Assembly (NCBI GenBank): GCA_040384325.1
Contig: JAZKJL010000003.1
Span: 620,001 to 684,000 of the forward strand
Length of the DNA stretch: 64,000 nucleotides
Direction of reading: 5' to 3'
Source of the DNA: JACMLX01 sp040384325
GTDB lineage: Bacteria; Gemmatimonadota; Gemmatimonadetes; Gemmatimonadales; Gemmatimonadaceae
Position numbers and translations under genes: made by a program. Numbering within the stretch: the first letter of the stretch is position 1; each line of letters begins with the position of its first letter. The notes beneath the pieces are model-generated. The model ran no database searches. It was not told the origin of the DNA and saw nothing but the letters and a program-made list of their open reading frames with translations. Shown piece by piece: positions 18,409 through 27,699 of the stretch.

Positions 18409-19326
18409 ATGTCCGTCCTCGTCGTTGGTTCCGTCGCGCTCGATTCCGTCGAGACGCCCTTCGGCAAGGCCGAGGAAGTGCTCGGTGGCTCCGCCAACAT
18501 GTTCGCATCGGCCGCCTGCCACTTCACGCCGGTGCAGATGGTCGGTGTGATCGGCACCGACTACCCGATGGAGAAGCTGGAGCCACTGAAGGCGAAGGGC
18601 GTGGACATGAGCGGTGTGGAAGTGGCCGAGGGTGAGAGTTTCCGCTGGCGCGCGCGGTACCGGCATGACCTCAACTCCGCCGAGACGCTGGAGACGCGCC
18701 TCGGGGTGTTCTCGCACTTCCGGCCCAAGATCCCGGCAGCATTCGTCGACTCGCCGTTCGTGTTCCTCGGCAACATCGATCCGCGCCTCCAGCTCGACGT
18801 GCTGAAGCAGGTGACGAAGCCGCGCCTGGTGGCGTGTGACACGATGAACTTCTGGATCGAGAGCCGCCGCCCGGACCTGCTCGAGCTGTTGAAGTTCGTG
18901 GACCTGATCACGATCAACGACGCCGAGGCGCGTCAGTTGACGGAGGAGTCGAACCTGGTGAAGGCGGCACGCTGGATCATGGCGCGCGGCCCGAAGCATG
19001 TCGTGATCAAGAAGGGTGAACACGGCGCCTTCCTGTTCTCGGGCGACACGGTGTTCTTTGCGCCGGCCTATCCGCTGGAGTCGGTGTTCGATCCGACCGG
19101 TGCCGGCGATTCCTTCGCGGGTGGCTTCATCGGCTGGCTGGCGGCGACGAACGACCTGAGCGAGGAGAACATGCGCAAGGCCGTGGTCTACGGGTCGGCG
19201 ATGGGATCGTTCGCGGTCGAGAAGTTCTCGAACGAGCGCACGATCGAGCTGACGCGCCCGGAAATCGAGGCACGGGTGCGCGAGTTCCACCGACTGGTGG
19301 CGTTCGAGGCGCCGCTTCCCGCGTGA
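18409..19326 (+). CDS. PfkB/ribokinase-family kinase
   Basis: 305 residues. The N-terminus has VLVVGSVALDS and LGGSANMFASAA for substrate binding. The catalytic and ATP-binding signature is DPTGAGDSFAGGFIGWL near residue 227. The family phosphorylates sugars or nucleosides; the substrate is not evident. Adenosine-kinase-like features are plausible given the purM neighbour, but this is inference. The stop overlaps the purM GTG. Confidence 0.82.
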   Translation: MSVLVVGSVALDSVETPFGKAEEVLGGSANMFASAACHFTPVQMVGVIGTDYPMEKLEPLKAKGVDMSGVEVAEGESFRWRARYRHDLNSAETLETRLGVFSHFRPKIPAAFVDSPFVFLGNIDPRLQLDVLKQVTKPRLVACDTMNFWIESRRPDLLELLKFVDLITINDAEARQLTEESNLVKAARWIMARGPKHVVIKKGEHGAFLFSGDTVFFAPAYPLESVFDPTGAGDSFAGGFIGWLAATNDLSEENMRKAVVYGSAMGSFAVEKFSNERTIELTRPEIEARVREFHRLVAFEAPLPA

Positions 19327-20360
19327 GCGCGCCCATCGACTATCGCAGCGCCGGCGTCGATCTCGAGAAGGCGGACGACGCCAAGGGCCGCATCAAGGCA
19401 CTGGTCGAGAGCACGCTGACGGCTGGCGCACGCGGCACCTTCGGTGGCTTCGGCGGCATGTTCCGCATTCCGTCGGGATATCGCGCGCCCGTGCTGGTCT
19501 CGAGCGCCGATGGCGTGGGCACGAAGCTGAAGGTGGCGATCGAGGCCGGCGTGCACGACACGGTGGGTCGCGACCTGGTGAACCACTGCGTCAACGACAT
19601 CCTGGTGATGGGCGCGGTGCCGCTCTACTTCCTCGATTACGTGGCGTTCGGCGTGCTCGATCCGGTGGTGGCTGAGGGCATCGTGGCCGGTGTGGCGCAC
19701 GGCTGCCGCGAGAATGCCTGCGCGCTGCTGGGCGGCGAGACGGCCGAGATGCCGGGTGTGTACACGCCGCCCGATTACGACCTCGCCGGTTTCATCACCG
19801 GCATCATGGAAGAGGATGCGGTGCTCGGGGCATCGCGCGTGCGCGATGGTGACGTGCTGGTCGGCCTCGCCAGCGCAGGGCTGCACACCAACGGCTACTC
19901 GCTGGCGCGCAAGATCGTAAGCGACGTGATGCAGCTCGGCGTCCACGACCCGTTTCCGGGCGAAGGCGGCGAGACGGTGGCGCAGGTGCTGCTGCGGCCG
20001 CACCTGACCTACCTGCCGGCGCTGCGCAGCGTGCTGACGCGCGTGCACGGCATGGCGCACATCACCGGCGGTGGCCTGCCGGGGAACGTCAATCGCATGC
20101 TGCCGCCGGACCTCGACGCCGTGATCGACCTCGCGTCGTGGACGGTGCCGAACGTGTACGTGCAGCTGCAGGCTGCGGCGCAGGTCGGTGCACGAGAGAT
20201 GTTCCGCACCTTCAACATGGGGGTTGGCATGGTCATCGCATGTGATGCGGCTGACGTCGCCGACGTCCGGTCAGCCGCTGCGGCTGCCGACACGCATTCG
20301 TGGGTGCTGGGCGCCATCCGCCCCGGCACCGGCACGGTGCAGCTGACTTCGCAGGTGTGA
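19323..20360 (+). CDS. purM: Phosphoribosylformylglycinamidine cyclo-ligase (AIR synthetase)
   Basis: Makes aminoimidazole ribotide in purine synthesis. 345 residues from GTG. Signature stretches are YRSAGVDLEKADDAK at the start, SSADGVGTKLKVA, NDILVMGAVPLYFLDY, LLGGETAEMPG and HITGGGLPGNVNRMLP. Length and motifs are standard. It is followed directly by an envelope protein gene and then the riboflavin genes. Confidence 0.95.
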   Translation: MSAPIDYRSAGVDLEKADDAKGRIKALVESTLTAGARGTFGGFGGMFRIPSGYRAPVLVSSADGVGTKLKVAIEAGVHDTVGRDLVNHCVNDILVMGAVPLYFLDYVAFGVLDPVVAEGIVAGVAHGCRENACALLGGETAEMPGVYTPPDYDLAGFITGIMEEDAVLGASRVRDGDVLVGLASAGLHTNGYSLARKIVSDVMQLGVHDPFPGEGGETVAQVLLRPHLTYLPALRSVLTRVHGMAHITGGGLPGNVNRMLPPDLDAVIDLASWTVPNVYVQLQAAAQVGAREMFRTFNMGVGMVIACDAADVADVRSAAAAADTHSWVLGAIRPGTGTVQLTSQV

Positions 20361-20365
20361 CCCTG

Positions 20366-21370
20366 ATGCGTCATCTCGTCGCCATCGTGGCGTGTTCCAC
20401 CGGATTCGCCGTGCTGCCACTGGCCGCACAATCGTCGCAGTGCCAGGGGCAGGTGAGCGGGCTGCGCGACGCCTGCCAGAAGGGCACCGACATCTTCTCG
20501 ATGCTGGCGCCGCAAGTGAATGGTGCGATCGCCGGCGGCGGACCGACGCTCGGCACTGCACGCACGTCGAGTGGCATCACGATCGGGTTGCGCCTCAACG
20601 TCGTGGATGGTCGCGTGCCGGACCTGTCCGGCATCACGCTGTCGTCCACCGGCATCGTGCAGAGCGCCATTCCGACCTCGCGCGCACCGATCCCGATGCC
20701 GACGGTCGACGCGGCGTTCAGCGTGCTGCCCGGCTTCAATTTCCGCGCTCAGCGCATCATGGCGGTGGACGTGCTGACCAACGTCGCCTACGTGCCGAAG
20801 CGTGATCTCGAGGACTTCAGCGTCGGTCCCACCAAGGGGTCGTTCAAGGTCGGTTACGGCGTGCGCGTCGGCGTGCTGGCCGACCGCCTGATGGTGCCGG
20901 CGGTGTCGGTGAGCTACTTCCGTCGTACGCTGCCCACCTCGCGCATCTCGGCCAGCCTGCCGATCAACGCGTCAGGCAGTGCACAGCGCGACAGCATCAC
21001 GCTCGATGAACTGAGCCTGCGCAGCGACGCGCTGCGTCTGGCGATCTCGAAGCGTTTCGGCTTCCTCGAGCTGGGTGGTGGTGCCGGACAGGATCGCTAC
21101 CGCGCCTTCACGCAGCTGCGCGCGCAGGTCACGCCGGTGGTGCTGGGTGCACCGATCGCGCCGGTGCGGGGCGCGTTCGTGCTCACGCAGCAGGTCTCGC
21201 GCAACATGGCCTACGGGTCGCTGGCGCTGAACTTCGGCAAGGTGCACCTCGGTGCGGAACTGGGCGCGACGTTCACAGGCGACAGCGTGGCGACGTACAA
21301 CACGTTCACCGACGGCAAGCTGAATTCGCAGCGCCTCTTCGGCTCCGCGGGCCTGCGCGTGAGCTTCTGA
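20366..21370 (+). CDS. Predicted outer-membrane protein
   Basis: 334 residues from ATG 20366. The signal peptide ends at LPLAAQ. Mature sequence is rich in alternating beta strands (e.g. FGKVHLGAELGATF) and ends LFGSAGLRVSF, a C-terminal Phe typical of barrel proteins. Two cysteines (CQGQ, DACQ) near the mature N-terminus may pair. It sits between purM and ribD without its own evident promoter. Function unknown. Confidence 0.65.
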   Translation: MRHLVAIVACSTGFAVLPLAAQSSQCQGQVSGLRDACQKGTDIFSMLAPQVNGAIAGGGPTLGTARTSSGITIGLRLNVVDGRVPDLSGITLSSTGIVQSAIPTSRAPIPMPTVDAAFSVLPGFNFRAQRIMAVDVLTNVAYVPKRDLEDFSVGPTKGSFKVGYGVRVGVLADRLMVPAVSVSYFRRTLPTSRISASLPINASGSAQRDSITLDELSLRSDALRLAISKRFGFLELGGGAGQDRYRAFTQLRAQVTPVVLGAPIAPVRGAFVLTQQVSRNMAYGSLALNFGKVHLGAELGATFTGDSVATYNTFTDGKLNSQRLFGSAGLRVSF

Positions 21371-21391
21371 TCGCATGCCCGCTCCGGCGCG

Positions 21392-22495
21392 GTGAGCGAC
21401 CTGGCTGCTGACCGTCGCCTGATGCGCCGGGCGCTCGCCCTGGCGTTGCGTGGCCGTGGCACGACGGCGCCGAACCCGATGGTCGGCGCCGTCGTCGTTC
21501 GTGATGACCTGGTCGTGGGCGAAGGGTTCACGCAGCCAGCCGGTGGCGCGCACGCCGAGGTGCAGGCGCTTCGTGAGGCAGGCGCGTCGGCGCGTGGCGC
21601 CACGCTGTACGCCACGCTGGAGCCGTGCAACGGCACCGGGCGCACGCCGCCGTGCGTGGATGCGGTGCTGGCCGCCGGCATCACCCGCGTGGTGTTCGCG
21701 GCCAGTGATCCCAACCCGGCGATGCGCGGCGGCGCCGATCGGCTGCGCACGGCAGGGCTGGTGGTGCTCGGCGGTGTGGAGGAACAGGCGGCGCTGGACC
21801 AGAATCCTGCGTTCTTCCACCGGTACCAGAGCGACCGCCCGTTCGTCACGCTGAAACTGGCCCGCACGCTGGACGGCGCCATCGCCGATGCCAGGCGCTT
21901 GCCGGGGTGGCTCACCGGCACCGCGGCGCGGCGCGAAGTGCACCGTCAGCGCGCCGATCACGACGCGGTGGCGGTGGGCGTGGGGACGGTGATCGCCGAC
22001 GATCCGAAGCTCACGGTGCGCGGCGTGCCGACACCGGCGGAGGCGCCGGTGCGACTGGTCTTCGATCGCATGGCGCGCATCCCGCTCTGGAGCGCGCTGG
22101 TGCGGTCGGCGCATGACGGAGCGGTGGTGGTGGTGGTGGCGGAGCAGCCGGGCGACGTCGCGACGGCGGCGCTGCAGGAGGCCGGCGTGGACCTGGTGAC
22201 GGCCGCCGGGCTCGAGGCGCAGCTGGTGGCCCTGCGGGGCCGCGGCATCACGTCGATCTACTGCGAGGGCGGCGCCACGCTGGCCGACGCCCTGCTGGCC
22301 GACGGGTTGGTGGACCGGCTGGTTATCTTTACCGCTCCGGTCCGTTTGGGTGCAGATGCCGTGCGCCCCCTCCAGGCCGGCGCTCCCGTGCATCTCGACG
22401 CCGCCGCGCGACACCGATTGGTCTCGCATCGCCGGCTGGGAGACGACCTCATGGCCATCTACGACCTCACCCACCGTGTTCACCGGACTCGTTGA
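21392..22495 (+). CDS. ribD: Riboflavin biosynthesis deaminase/reductase
   Basis: Bifunctional enzyme for steps two and three of riboflavin synthesis. 367 residues from GTG. The N-terminal deaminase has zinc motifs GGAHAEVQAL and LEPCNGTGRTPPC. The C-terminal NADPH-dependent reductase begins at TLKLARTLDGAIA and has AVGVGTVIADDP and YCEGGATLADALL. First gene of a contiguous ribD-ribE-ribBA-ribH set. Confidence 0.95.
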   Translation: MSDLAADRRLMRRALALALRGRGTTAPNPMVGAVVVRDDLVVGEGFTQPAGGAHAEVQALREAGASARGATLYATLEPCNGTGRTPPCVDAVLAAGITRVVFAASDPNPAMRGGADRLRTAGLVVLGGVEEQAALDQNPAFFHRYQSDRPFVTLKLARTLDGAIADARRLPGWLTGTAARREVHRQRADHDAVAVGVGTVIADDPKLTVRGVPTPAEAPVRLVFDRMARIPLWSALVRSAHDGAVVVVVAEQPGDVATAALQEAGVDLVTAAGLEAQLVALRGRGITSIYCEGGATLADALLADGLVDRLVIFTAPVRLGADAVRPLQAGAPVHLDAAARHRLVSHRRLGDDLMAIYDLTHRVHRTR

Positions 22496-23147
22496 CGACA
22501 TTGGCGTCATCGAGCAGGTCAGTGCCACCGACGCCGGACGCGAGTTCCGCGTGCAGTGCCGCTACGATGACCTCCTCGATGGCGAAAGCATCGCGCTCGA
22601 TGGCGTCTGCCTGACGGTGCGGGAGCATGGCGCGCAGTGGTTCACCGTGGCGGCAGTGGTGACGACGCTGGAGCGCACCGGCGTCGCCGACTGGCAGGCC
22701 GGCCGGCGCGTGAACCTGGAGCGCGCGATGCGTCCCACCGACCGTCTCGGTGGGCACCTGGTGCAGGGCCACGTCGACGGCGTCGGCACGGTCACGTCGG
22801 TGACGCGGCAGGACGACGCCTGGATCATCCTCGTGCGGGTGCCGCCGGAGGTCGCGTCGCTGCTGGTGCCGCAAGGGTCGATCTGCGTCGACGGCGTCAG
22901 CCTGACCGTGAACGACCTGCCGGAACCCGGCATCCTCGGGCTGTCGATCATCGACTACACCTGGCGACACACCACGCTCTCCGACCGGATGCGCGGCGAC
23001 CGCGTGCACCTCGAGAGTGACGTGATCGGCAAGTTCGTGCAGCACCTGCTCGCTCCGTACCTCCAGGCCCTGCCGTCCAACACGGCCGTGCCGTCACCGC
23101 AGATGCTCGGGACAGCCATCGGCATGTTCCGCAGCCTCGGCACATAG
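22476..23147 (+). CDS. ribE: Riboflavin synthase alpha chain
   Basis: Dismutates two lumazines to riboflavin. 223 residues made of two lumazine-binding halves. The first starts VFTGLVDDIG and contains ESIALDGVCLTV and GGHLVQGHVDG; the second contains GSICVDGVSLTVND and FVQHLLAPY. The GTG at 22476 encodes the conserved FTGLV start and overlaps ribD by 20 bases; a longer frame upstream is unlike the family. Confidence 0.93.
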   Translation: MFTGLVDDIGVIEQVSATDAGREFRVQCRYDDLLDGESIALDGVCLTVREHGAQWFTVAAVVTTLERTGVADWQAGRRVNLERAMRPTDRLGGHLVQGHVDGVGTVTSVTRQDDAWIILVRVPPEVASLLVPQGSICVDGVSLTVNDLPEPGILGLSIIDYTWRHTTLSDRMRGDRVHLESDVIGKFVQHLLAPYLQALPSNTAVPSPQMLGTAIGMFRSLGT

Positions 23148-23155
23148 AGCTCATC

Positions 23156-24373
23156 ATGCCATTCGGCAGCATTGCACAAGCCATCGAGGACCTGCGACAG
23201 GGCAAGGTCATCGTCGTGGCCGACGACGAGGATCGCGAGAACGAGGGAGACCTCATCTGCGCCGCGGAGTTGATCACGCCGGAGCTGATCAACTTCATGC
23301 TGCAGGCGAAGGGCATGATCTGCCTCGCCATGACGCCGGAACGGGTGCAGGCGCTGGAGCTCGATCCGCAGGGCAAGGAAAACACCGATGCGTTCCGCAC
23401 CGCGTTCACGGTCAGCATCGATGCCGACGAGCGCTTCGGCGTCACCACCGGCATCAGCGCCAGCGACCGGGCGCAGACGATTCGCGTGGCCGTGAATCCG
23501 CGCACGCAGCCGTCGGACCTGCGTCGCCCGGGGCACATCCATCCGCTGCGCGCACGCGAAGGTGGCGTGTTGAAGCGCGTCGGCCACACCGAGGCGGCGG
23601 TGGACCTGGCGCGTCTTGCCGGCCTCACGCCCGCCGGCGTGATCTGCGAGATCCTGAATGACGACGGCACCACCGCCAAGCGCGATCAGCTGGATGCGTT
23701 CGCGACGCGGCACGGCCTCACGTTCATCACCGTGGCGCAGCTGGTCGCGCACCGGTTGCAGACCGAGCGCCTGGTGCATCGCGTCGCCGATGCGCGCCTG
23801 CCCACCGAGTACGGTGAGTTCCGCATCGTCGGATTCCGCAACGATCTCGACACCGCCGAGCATGTCGCGCTGGTGTACGGTGACATTCGCGACGGCGAGG
23901 ACGTGCTGGTGCGCATGCACTCCAAGTGCCTCACCGGTGACACCTTCCACTCGCTGCGCTGCGACTGCGGCTGGCAGCTCGAGACCACGATGGAGATGAT
24001 CGTGCACGAAGGCCGTGGCGTGATCGTCTATCTCGACCAGGAAGGGCGCGGCATCGGCCTGCTCAACAAGCTGCGCGCGTACGAGCTGCAGGACGCCGGT
24101 GCCGACACCGTCGAGGCCAACGAGCGCCTCGGCTTCGGCCCCGACCTGCGCAACTACGGCGTCGGTGCGCAGATCCTGCTCGATCTCGGCATCCACTCCA
24201 TCCGCGTCATCACCAACAACCCGAAGAAGATCGTCGGGCTCGAGGGATACGGGTTGCGCGTGGCCGGCAAGGTCAGCCTGGAGGCGCCGCTGAACGACGA
24301 GAATTCGCAGTACCTGAAGGTGAAACGGTCCAAGCTGGGCCACCTGCCATTCACAGCAACACCCAATGCCTGA
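23156..24373 (+). CDS. ribBA: 3,4-dihydroxy-2-butanone 4-phosphate synthase / GTP cyclohydrolase II
   Basis: 405 residues. The N-terminal RibB domain has DDEDRENEGDLICAAE and LRRPGHIHPLRAREGGVL and GHTEAAVDLARLAG. The C-terminal RibA domain has the zinc site CLTGDTFHSLRCDCGWQL and LDQEGRGIGLLNKLRAYELQ. Both domains appear intact, so it supplies both precursors of lumazine. It overlaps ribH by 8 bases. Confidence 0.95.
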   Translation: MPFGSIAQAIEDLRQGKVIVVADDEDRENEGDLICAAELITPELINFMLQAKGMICLAMTPERVQALELDPQGKENTDAFRTAFTVSIDADERFGVTTGISASDRAQTIRVAVNPRTQPSDLRRPGHIHPLRAREGGVLKRVGHTEAAVDLARLAGLTPAGVICEILNDDGTTAKRDQLDAFATRHGLTFITVAQLVAHRLQTERLVHRVADARLPTEYGEFRIVGFRNDLDTAEHVALVYGDIRDGEDVLVRMHSKCLTGDTFHSLRCDCGWQLETTMEMIVHEGRGVIVYLDQEGRGIGLLNKLRAYELQDAGADTVEANERLGFGPDLRNYGVGAQILLDLGIHSIRVITNNPKKIVGLEGYGLRVAGKVSLEAPLNDENSQYLKVKRSKLGHLPFTATPNA

Positions 24374-24866
24374 GTTCATCGGATCACCCGACGGCACCGG
24401 CCGCCGCGTGGCAGTCGTCGTCAGTCGCTTCAACGAGACCATCACGCAGGCGCTGGGCGAAGGTGCCGTGGCGACGCTGGTGGAATGCGGCGTGGATTTC
24501 AACGACATCGACGTGGTGGTCGTCCCCGGCGCGTGGGAACTGCCCACCGCGTTGCGGGCGCTGCTCGGCACCGCGCGCTACGATGCCGCGGTGGTGGTGG
24601 GTGCCGTGGTGCGCGGCGACACGCCGCACTTCGAGTTCGTGGCCGGCGAGACCTCGCGGGCGATCATGCAGCTGGGCACCGACTTCGAGGTGCCGATCGG
24701 GTTCGGGCTCCTGACGACGGATACCATGGCGCAGGCCGAAGCCCGCGCCGGTGGTGAGCATGGCAACAAGGGCCGCGATGCCGCGCTGGCGGCACTCGAG
24801 ATGGCCGACCTGCTCGCCCGGCTGGATTCCATCGACGAGGGGCTCGATGGCGAAGCCGAGGCTTGA
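24366..24866 (+). CDS. ribH: 6,7-dimethyl-8-ribityllumazine synthase
   Basis: 166 residues. Characteristic motifs are VVVSRFNETI, VVVPGAWELP and the catalytic-His region VVRGDTPHFEFVAGE, with FGLLTTDTMAQAEAR. The C-terminal end has a slightly long acidic tail (DSIDEGLDGEAEA). It ends inside the nusB start, with a 20-base overlap. Confidence 0.94.
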   Translation: MPEFIGSPDGTGRRVAVVVSRFNETITQALGEGAVATLVECGVDFNDIDVVVVPGAWELPTALRALLGTARYDAAVVVGAVVRGDTPHFEFVAGETSRAIMQLGTDFEVPIGFGLLTTDTMAQAEARAGGEHGNKGRDAALAALEMADLLARLDSIDEGLDGEAEA

Positions 24867-25269
24867 GACGCGCGCGCGATCGCGCGCGCTGCAGGCCGTG
24901 TATGCGTGGGACGTGCGCGGCCGCACCGACCCGCTGTCGTCGGTGGCCCGCACGGTGTGGGACGACATCGGCATCCCGCGCGACGAACGGCTGTTCGCGT
25001 CGGTGATCATCGCGGCGGTGGAGAAGGACCTCGACGTCATCGACCGTGACCTCGAGACCATCACCACCAACTGGCGCATCGACCGACTGGGCGCGATCGA
25101 GCGTTGCGTGCTGCGCATCGCGGCGGCGGAGCTGCGCCAGATGGAGACGCCGGCCAAGGTGGTGCTGCAGGAGGCCGTGCGGCTGGCCGAGCGCTTCGGC
25201 TCCGAGCAGAGCGCCAAGTTCGTGAACGGCGTGCTGGACGCGCTGGCACGGCGCCTCGAGAAGCTCTGA
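24847..25269 (+). CDS. nusB: Transcription antitermination factor NusB
   Basis: 140 residues, all-helical RNA-binding antitermination factor for rRNA operons. Start MAKPRLETRARSRALQAVYAWD and the later VEKDLDVIDRDLE, IDRLGAIERCVLRIAAAEL and KFVNGVLDALAR are standard NusB. The ATG at 24847 is chosen over a longer in-frame start inside ribH. The ribH-nusB order is common in bacteria. Confidence 0.94.
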   Translation: MAKPRLETRARSRALQAVYAWDVRGRTDPLSSVARTVWDDIGIPRDERLFASVIIAAVEKDLDVIDRDLETITTNWRIDRLGAIERCVLRIAAAELRQMETPAKVVLQEAVRLAERFGSEQSAKFVNGVLDALARRLEKL

Positions 25270-25272
25270 GCC

Positions 25273-26409
25273 GTGCGGCTGCTCGTCATCAACTGGCTGG
25301 ATCGGGAGAACCCGCAGGCGGGCGGCGCGGAAACGCACCTGCACGAGATCTTCGGGCGCGTGGCGCGACGTGGGCACGACGTCACGTTGCTCTGCAGCGG
25401 GTGGAAAGGCTGCCAGCCGGAGACGACCCTCGATGGGATGAAGGTGGTGCGGGTCGGCAGCCGCTGGGATTTCGCGCTCTACGTGGTGAAGGCCTACCGC
25501 AAGCTGCGCCGCGCCGGTGCCTTCGACCTGGTGGTCGAGGACATCAACAAGCTCCCGCTCTTCACGCCGCTGTGGGTGAAGGAGCGGGTGGACGTGGTGG
25601 TCCCGCACCTGTTCGGTTGGACGGCCTTCCGGGAGGCGGGGTGGGGCGTGGCGGGGACCGTGGTGGCGGCCGAGCGCGCCATCCCGCTGGTCTACCGACG
25701 CTGTGATTTCACCGCGATCAGCGAGAGCACCCGGAGCGACCTGCTGGCCCGGGGCGTCCCGGTGGAACGGACCCGCGTGATCTATTGCGGCATCGACAGC
25801 CAGACGTTCACGCCCGCGCCCGAGGAGCGATCTCCAACCCCCGTCATCGCTTACGTGGGTCGGCTGCGGCGGTACAAGGGCGTCGAGCTCATCCTCGAAG
25901 GCGTGGCACGGATGCAGGACCGCCGGGTAGAGGTCGAGATAGCGGGAACAGGGGAGGATCGTCCCCGACTCGAAGCCCTCGCGGCGTCGCTTGACCTCGG
26001 CCGACGCGTGCGGTTTCTTGGATTCGTGAGTGAGGCGGAGAAGTCTGCCTTGCTCCGTCGAGCGTGGATCGTGAGCCTCACCTCCCCGAAGGAGGGGTGG
26101 GGAATCACGAACCTGGAGGCGGCGGCGTGCGGGACGCCAGTGGTGGCGTCCGACTCCCCGGGCCTGCGCGAATCAGTGCTGGATGGGCGAACGGGATTCC
26201 TCGTGAAGCATGGCGATGTCAGTGCCCTCGCCGGTGCCTTCGATCGAATCATCGCCGATCCAGCCCTGGTCACCCGACTCGGGACGGCCGGACGAGCTTT
26301 CGCTGAGTCCTTCACCTGGGAGTCCGCGGCCGATCACACCGAGGCGCACCTGTTGCAACGGGTGCGCGAAGGAGGGCACGCTGGTGGAGATCATTTTTCA
26401 CGCGCATAA
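25273..26409 (+). CDS. Glycosyltransferase, GT4 type
   Basis: 378 residues from GTG. N-terminal GT-B half starts LLVINWLDRENPQAGGAETH, with GRVARRGHDVTLLCSG. The C-terminal half has VIAYVGRLRRYKGVELIL, FLGFVSEAEK and the catalytic region PKEGWGITNLEAAACGTPVVASDSPG. It probably builds a surface glycan; the acceptor is unknown. Base composition is slightly less biased around 25850-26400 than in neighbours. It overlaps hpf by 26 bases. Confidence 0.85.
   Translation: MRLLVINWLDRENPQAGGAETHLHEIFGRVARRGHDVTLLCSGWKGCQPETTLDGMKVVRVGSRWDFALYVVKAYRKLRRAGAFDLVVEDINKLPLFTPLWVKERVDVVVPHLFGWTAFREAGWGVAGTVVAAERAIPLVYRRCDFTAISESTRSDLLARGVPVERTRVIYCGIDSQTFTPAPEERSPTPVIAYVGRLRRYKGVELILEGVARMQDRRVEVEIAGTGEDRPRLEALAASLDLGRRVRFLGFVSEAEKSALLRRAWIVSLTSPKEGWGITNLEAAACGTPVVASDSPGLRESVLDGRTGFLVKHGDVSALAGAFDRIIADPALVTRLGTAGRAFAESFTWESAADHTEAHLLQRVREGGHAGGDHFSRA
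26369..26376 (+). promoter_or_regulatory. Strong ribosome-binding site deciding the hpf start
   Basis: AAGGAGGG stands 7 bases before GTG 26384 and lies inside the glycosyltransferase coding region. It supports the GTG as start in preference to the longer upstream frame. Confidence 0.7.
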
Positions 26410-26704
26410 CGCCACGATCCCCGAGCCCCTGCGCGGTCGCGCGGAACGGGCTGTCCTGAAGTTCGGACGTCGGCTCCAGCGGGCAGTTGACGCGGTGGTC
26501 CGATTCGAGGATGACGGACCGACCCGTCGGGTCGAGATCGTGCTCCATGCACCCAAGCACCGCAACCTCGTCGCCGAGGGCCGCTCCCGGTCCTATGCCA
26601 CGGCGCTCAAGGACGCGCTGACCCGGCTGCAGGCGCAGATCCCGAAGAAGAATCCCATGCGCACCCGCGTGCGGGTGTCGGCCTTGGCGACGCGGAGCGC
26701 GTGA
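26384..26704 (+). CDS. hpf: Ribosome hibernation promoting factor, short HPF/RaiA type
   Basis: 106 residues, S30AE domain only. VEIIFHAHNATIPEPLRGRAERAVLK and the later ATALKDALTRLQAQIPKKN match the family; the long C-terminal dimerisation domain is absent. It binds ribosomes in stationary phase. It is followed by hprK with a 4-base overlap, placing it at the head of the PTS gene set. Confidence 0.85.
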   Translation: MEIIFHAHNATIPEPLRGRAERAVLKFGRRLQRAVDAVVRFEDDGPTRRVEIVLHAPKHRNLVAEGRSRSYATALKDALTRLQAQIPKKNPMRTRVRVSALATRSA

Positions 26705-27699
26705 CGACGACTCTTTCGGTCGGCCGACTCTTCGAGCGGCTGAAGGACATCCTTGAACTGGAACCGATCGGCGAGGCGAGTGGCCTCGACCGGCCTGTGA
26801 CGAGCCCGGAGGTATCCAGTCCCGGGCTCGTTCTCGCTGGATACACCGAACGGTTCGTCCCCGATCGCTGCCAGATCCTGGGCGAGACGGAGATCACCTA
26901 CATCACTTCGCTGGAGGAATCGCGCAGGCTCCACGTCCTGCGCGATTTCTTCCGCCTCCCGTTCCCCTGCTGCTTCATCACCAAGGCGCTCGTCCTCTCG
27001 GAAGAATTTCTCCGGGAGGCGGCCGCAGCGGGCATGCCGCTGTTTCGTTCGCCCCTCAAGACCAACGAGTTCTACCGGCGCATCAAGCCGGCGATGGAAG
27101 AGGAGTTCGCACCGCGCACCACGCTGCACGGTTCCCTGGCCGACGTGTATGGCGTGGGCCTGCTGCTCATCGGCCAGAGCGGCATCGGCAAGTCGGAGTG
27201 TGTGCTGGACCTGGTGGAGCGCGGGCATCGCATGGTTGCCGACGACATGGTGATCGTGCTCAAGCGCGGCAACGACGTGCTGATCGGCAAGGGGCACGAA
27301 CTGCAGCGCCATCACATGGAAATCCGCGGTGTCGGGCTGGTGGACATCCCGGCGCTGTTCGGTATTCGCGCCGTCCGCCAGCAGAAGCGCATCGAGGTCG
27401 CGGTGGAGCTCGAGCTCTGGCGCGGCGATGCACATCTCGACCGCACCGGCCTCGATCTGGAAACGACCGAGATCCTCGGCGTCACCATCCCGCGCATCCG
27501 CGTGGCACTCAATCCCGGCAAGAACATCACCGTGATCCTCGAAGTGCTGGCGATGAATCACCTGCTGCGCTATGCAGGCCACAACCCGGCCGAGGCGTTC
27601 AACGAGCGCCTGATCGCGCGCATGCGGAACGCCAGCGACCGTCGCAGCAGTCCGCGCGAGGTCGAGGTGCGCCGCTACCTGCAGGAAGACAATGAGTGA
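26701..27699 (+). CDS. hprK: HPr kinase/phosphorylase
   Basis: 332 residues. Phosphorylates or dephosphorylates Ser46 of HPr. The N-terminal domain is followed by the P-loop GQSGIGKS at residues 158-165, DDMV next to it, and the HprK signature EIRGVGLVDIPALFG. The target serine is present in the HPr encoded 2.4 kb downstream. It overlaps the EIIA gene by 8 bases. Confidence 0.94.
   Translation: MTTTLSVGRLFERLKDILELEPIGEASGLDRPVTSPEVSSPGLVLAGYTERFVPDRCQILGETEITYITSLEESRRLHVLRDFFRLPFPCCFITKALVLSEEFLREAAAAGMPLFRSPLKTNEFYRRIKPAMEEEFAPRTTLHGSLADVYGVGLLLIGQSGIGKSECVLDLVERGHRMVADDMVIVLKRGNDVLIGKGHELQRHHMEIRGVGLVDIPALFGIRAVRQQKRIEVAVELELWRGDAHLDRTGLDLETTEILGVTIPRIRVALNPGKNITVILEVLAMNHLLRYAGHNPAEAFNERLIARMRNASDRRSSPREVEVRRYLQEDNE

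Noticed and set aside
21371..21391. FMN riboswitch before ribD
   Set aside because: Only 21 bases separate it from the previous gene; no room for the aptamer.
20972..22528. 518-codon minus-strand open frame
   Set aside because: Antisense to the outer-membrane protein and ribD; His/Arg-rich reverse-strand composition.
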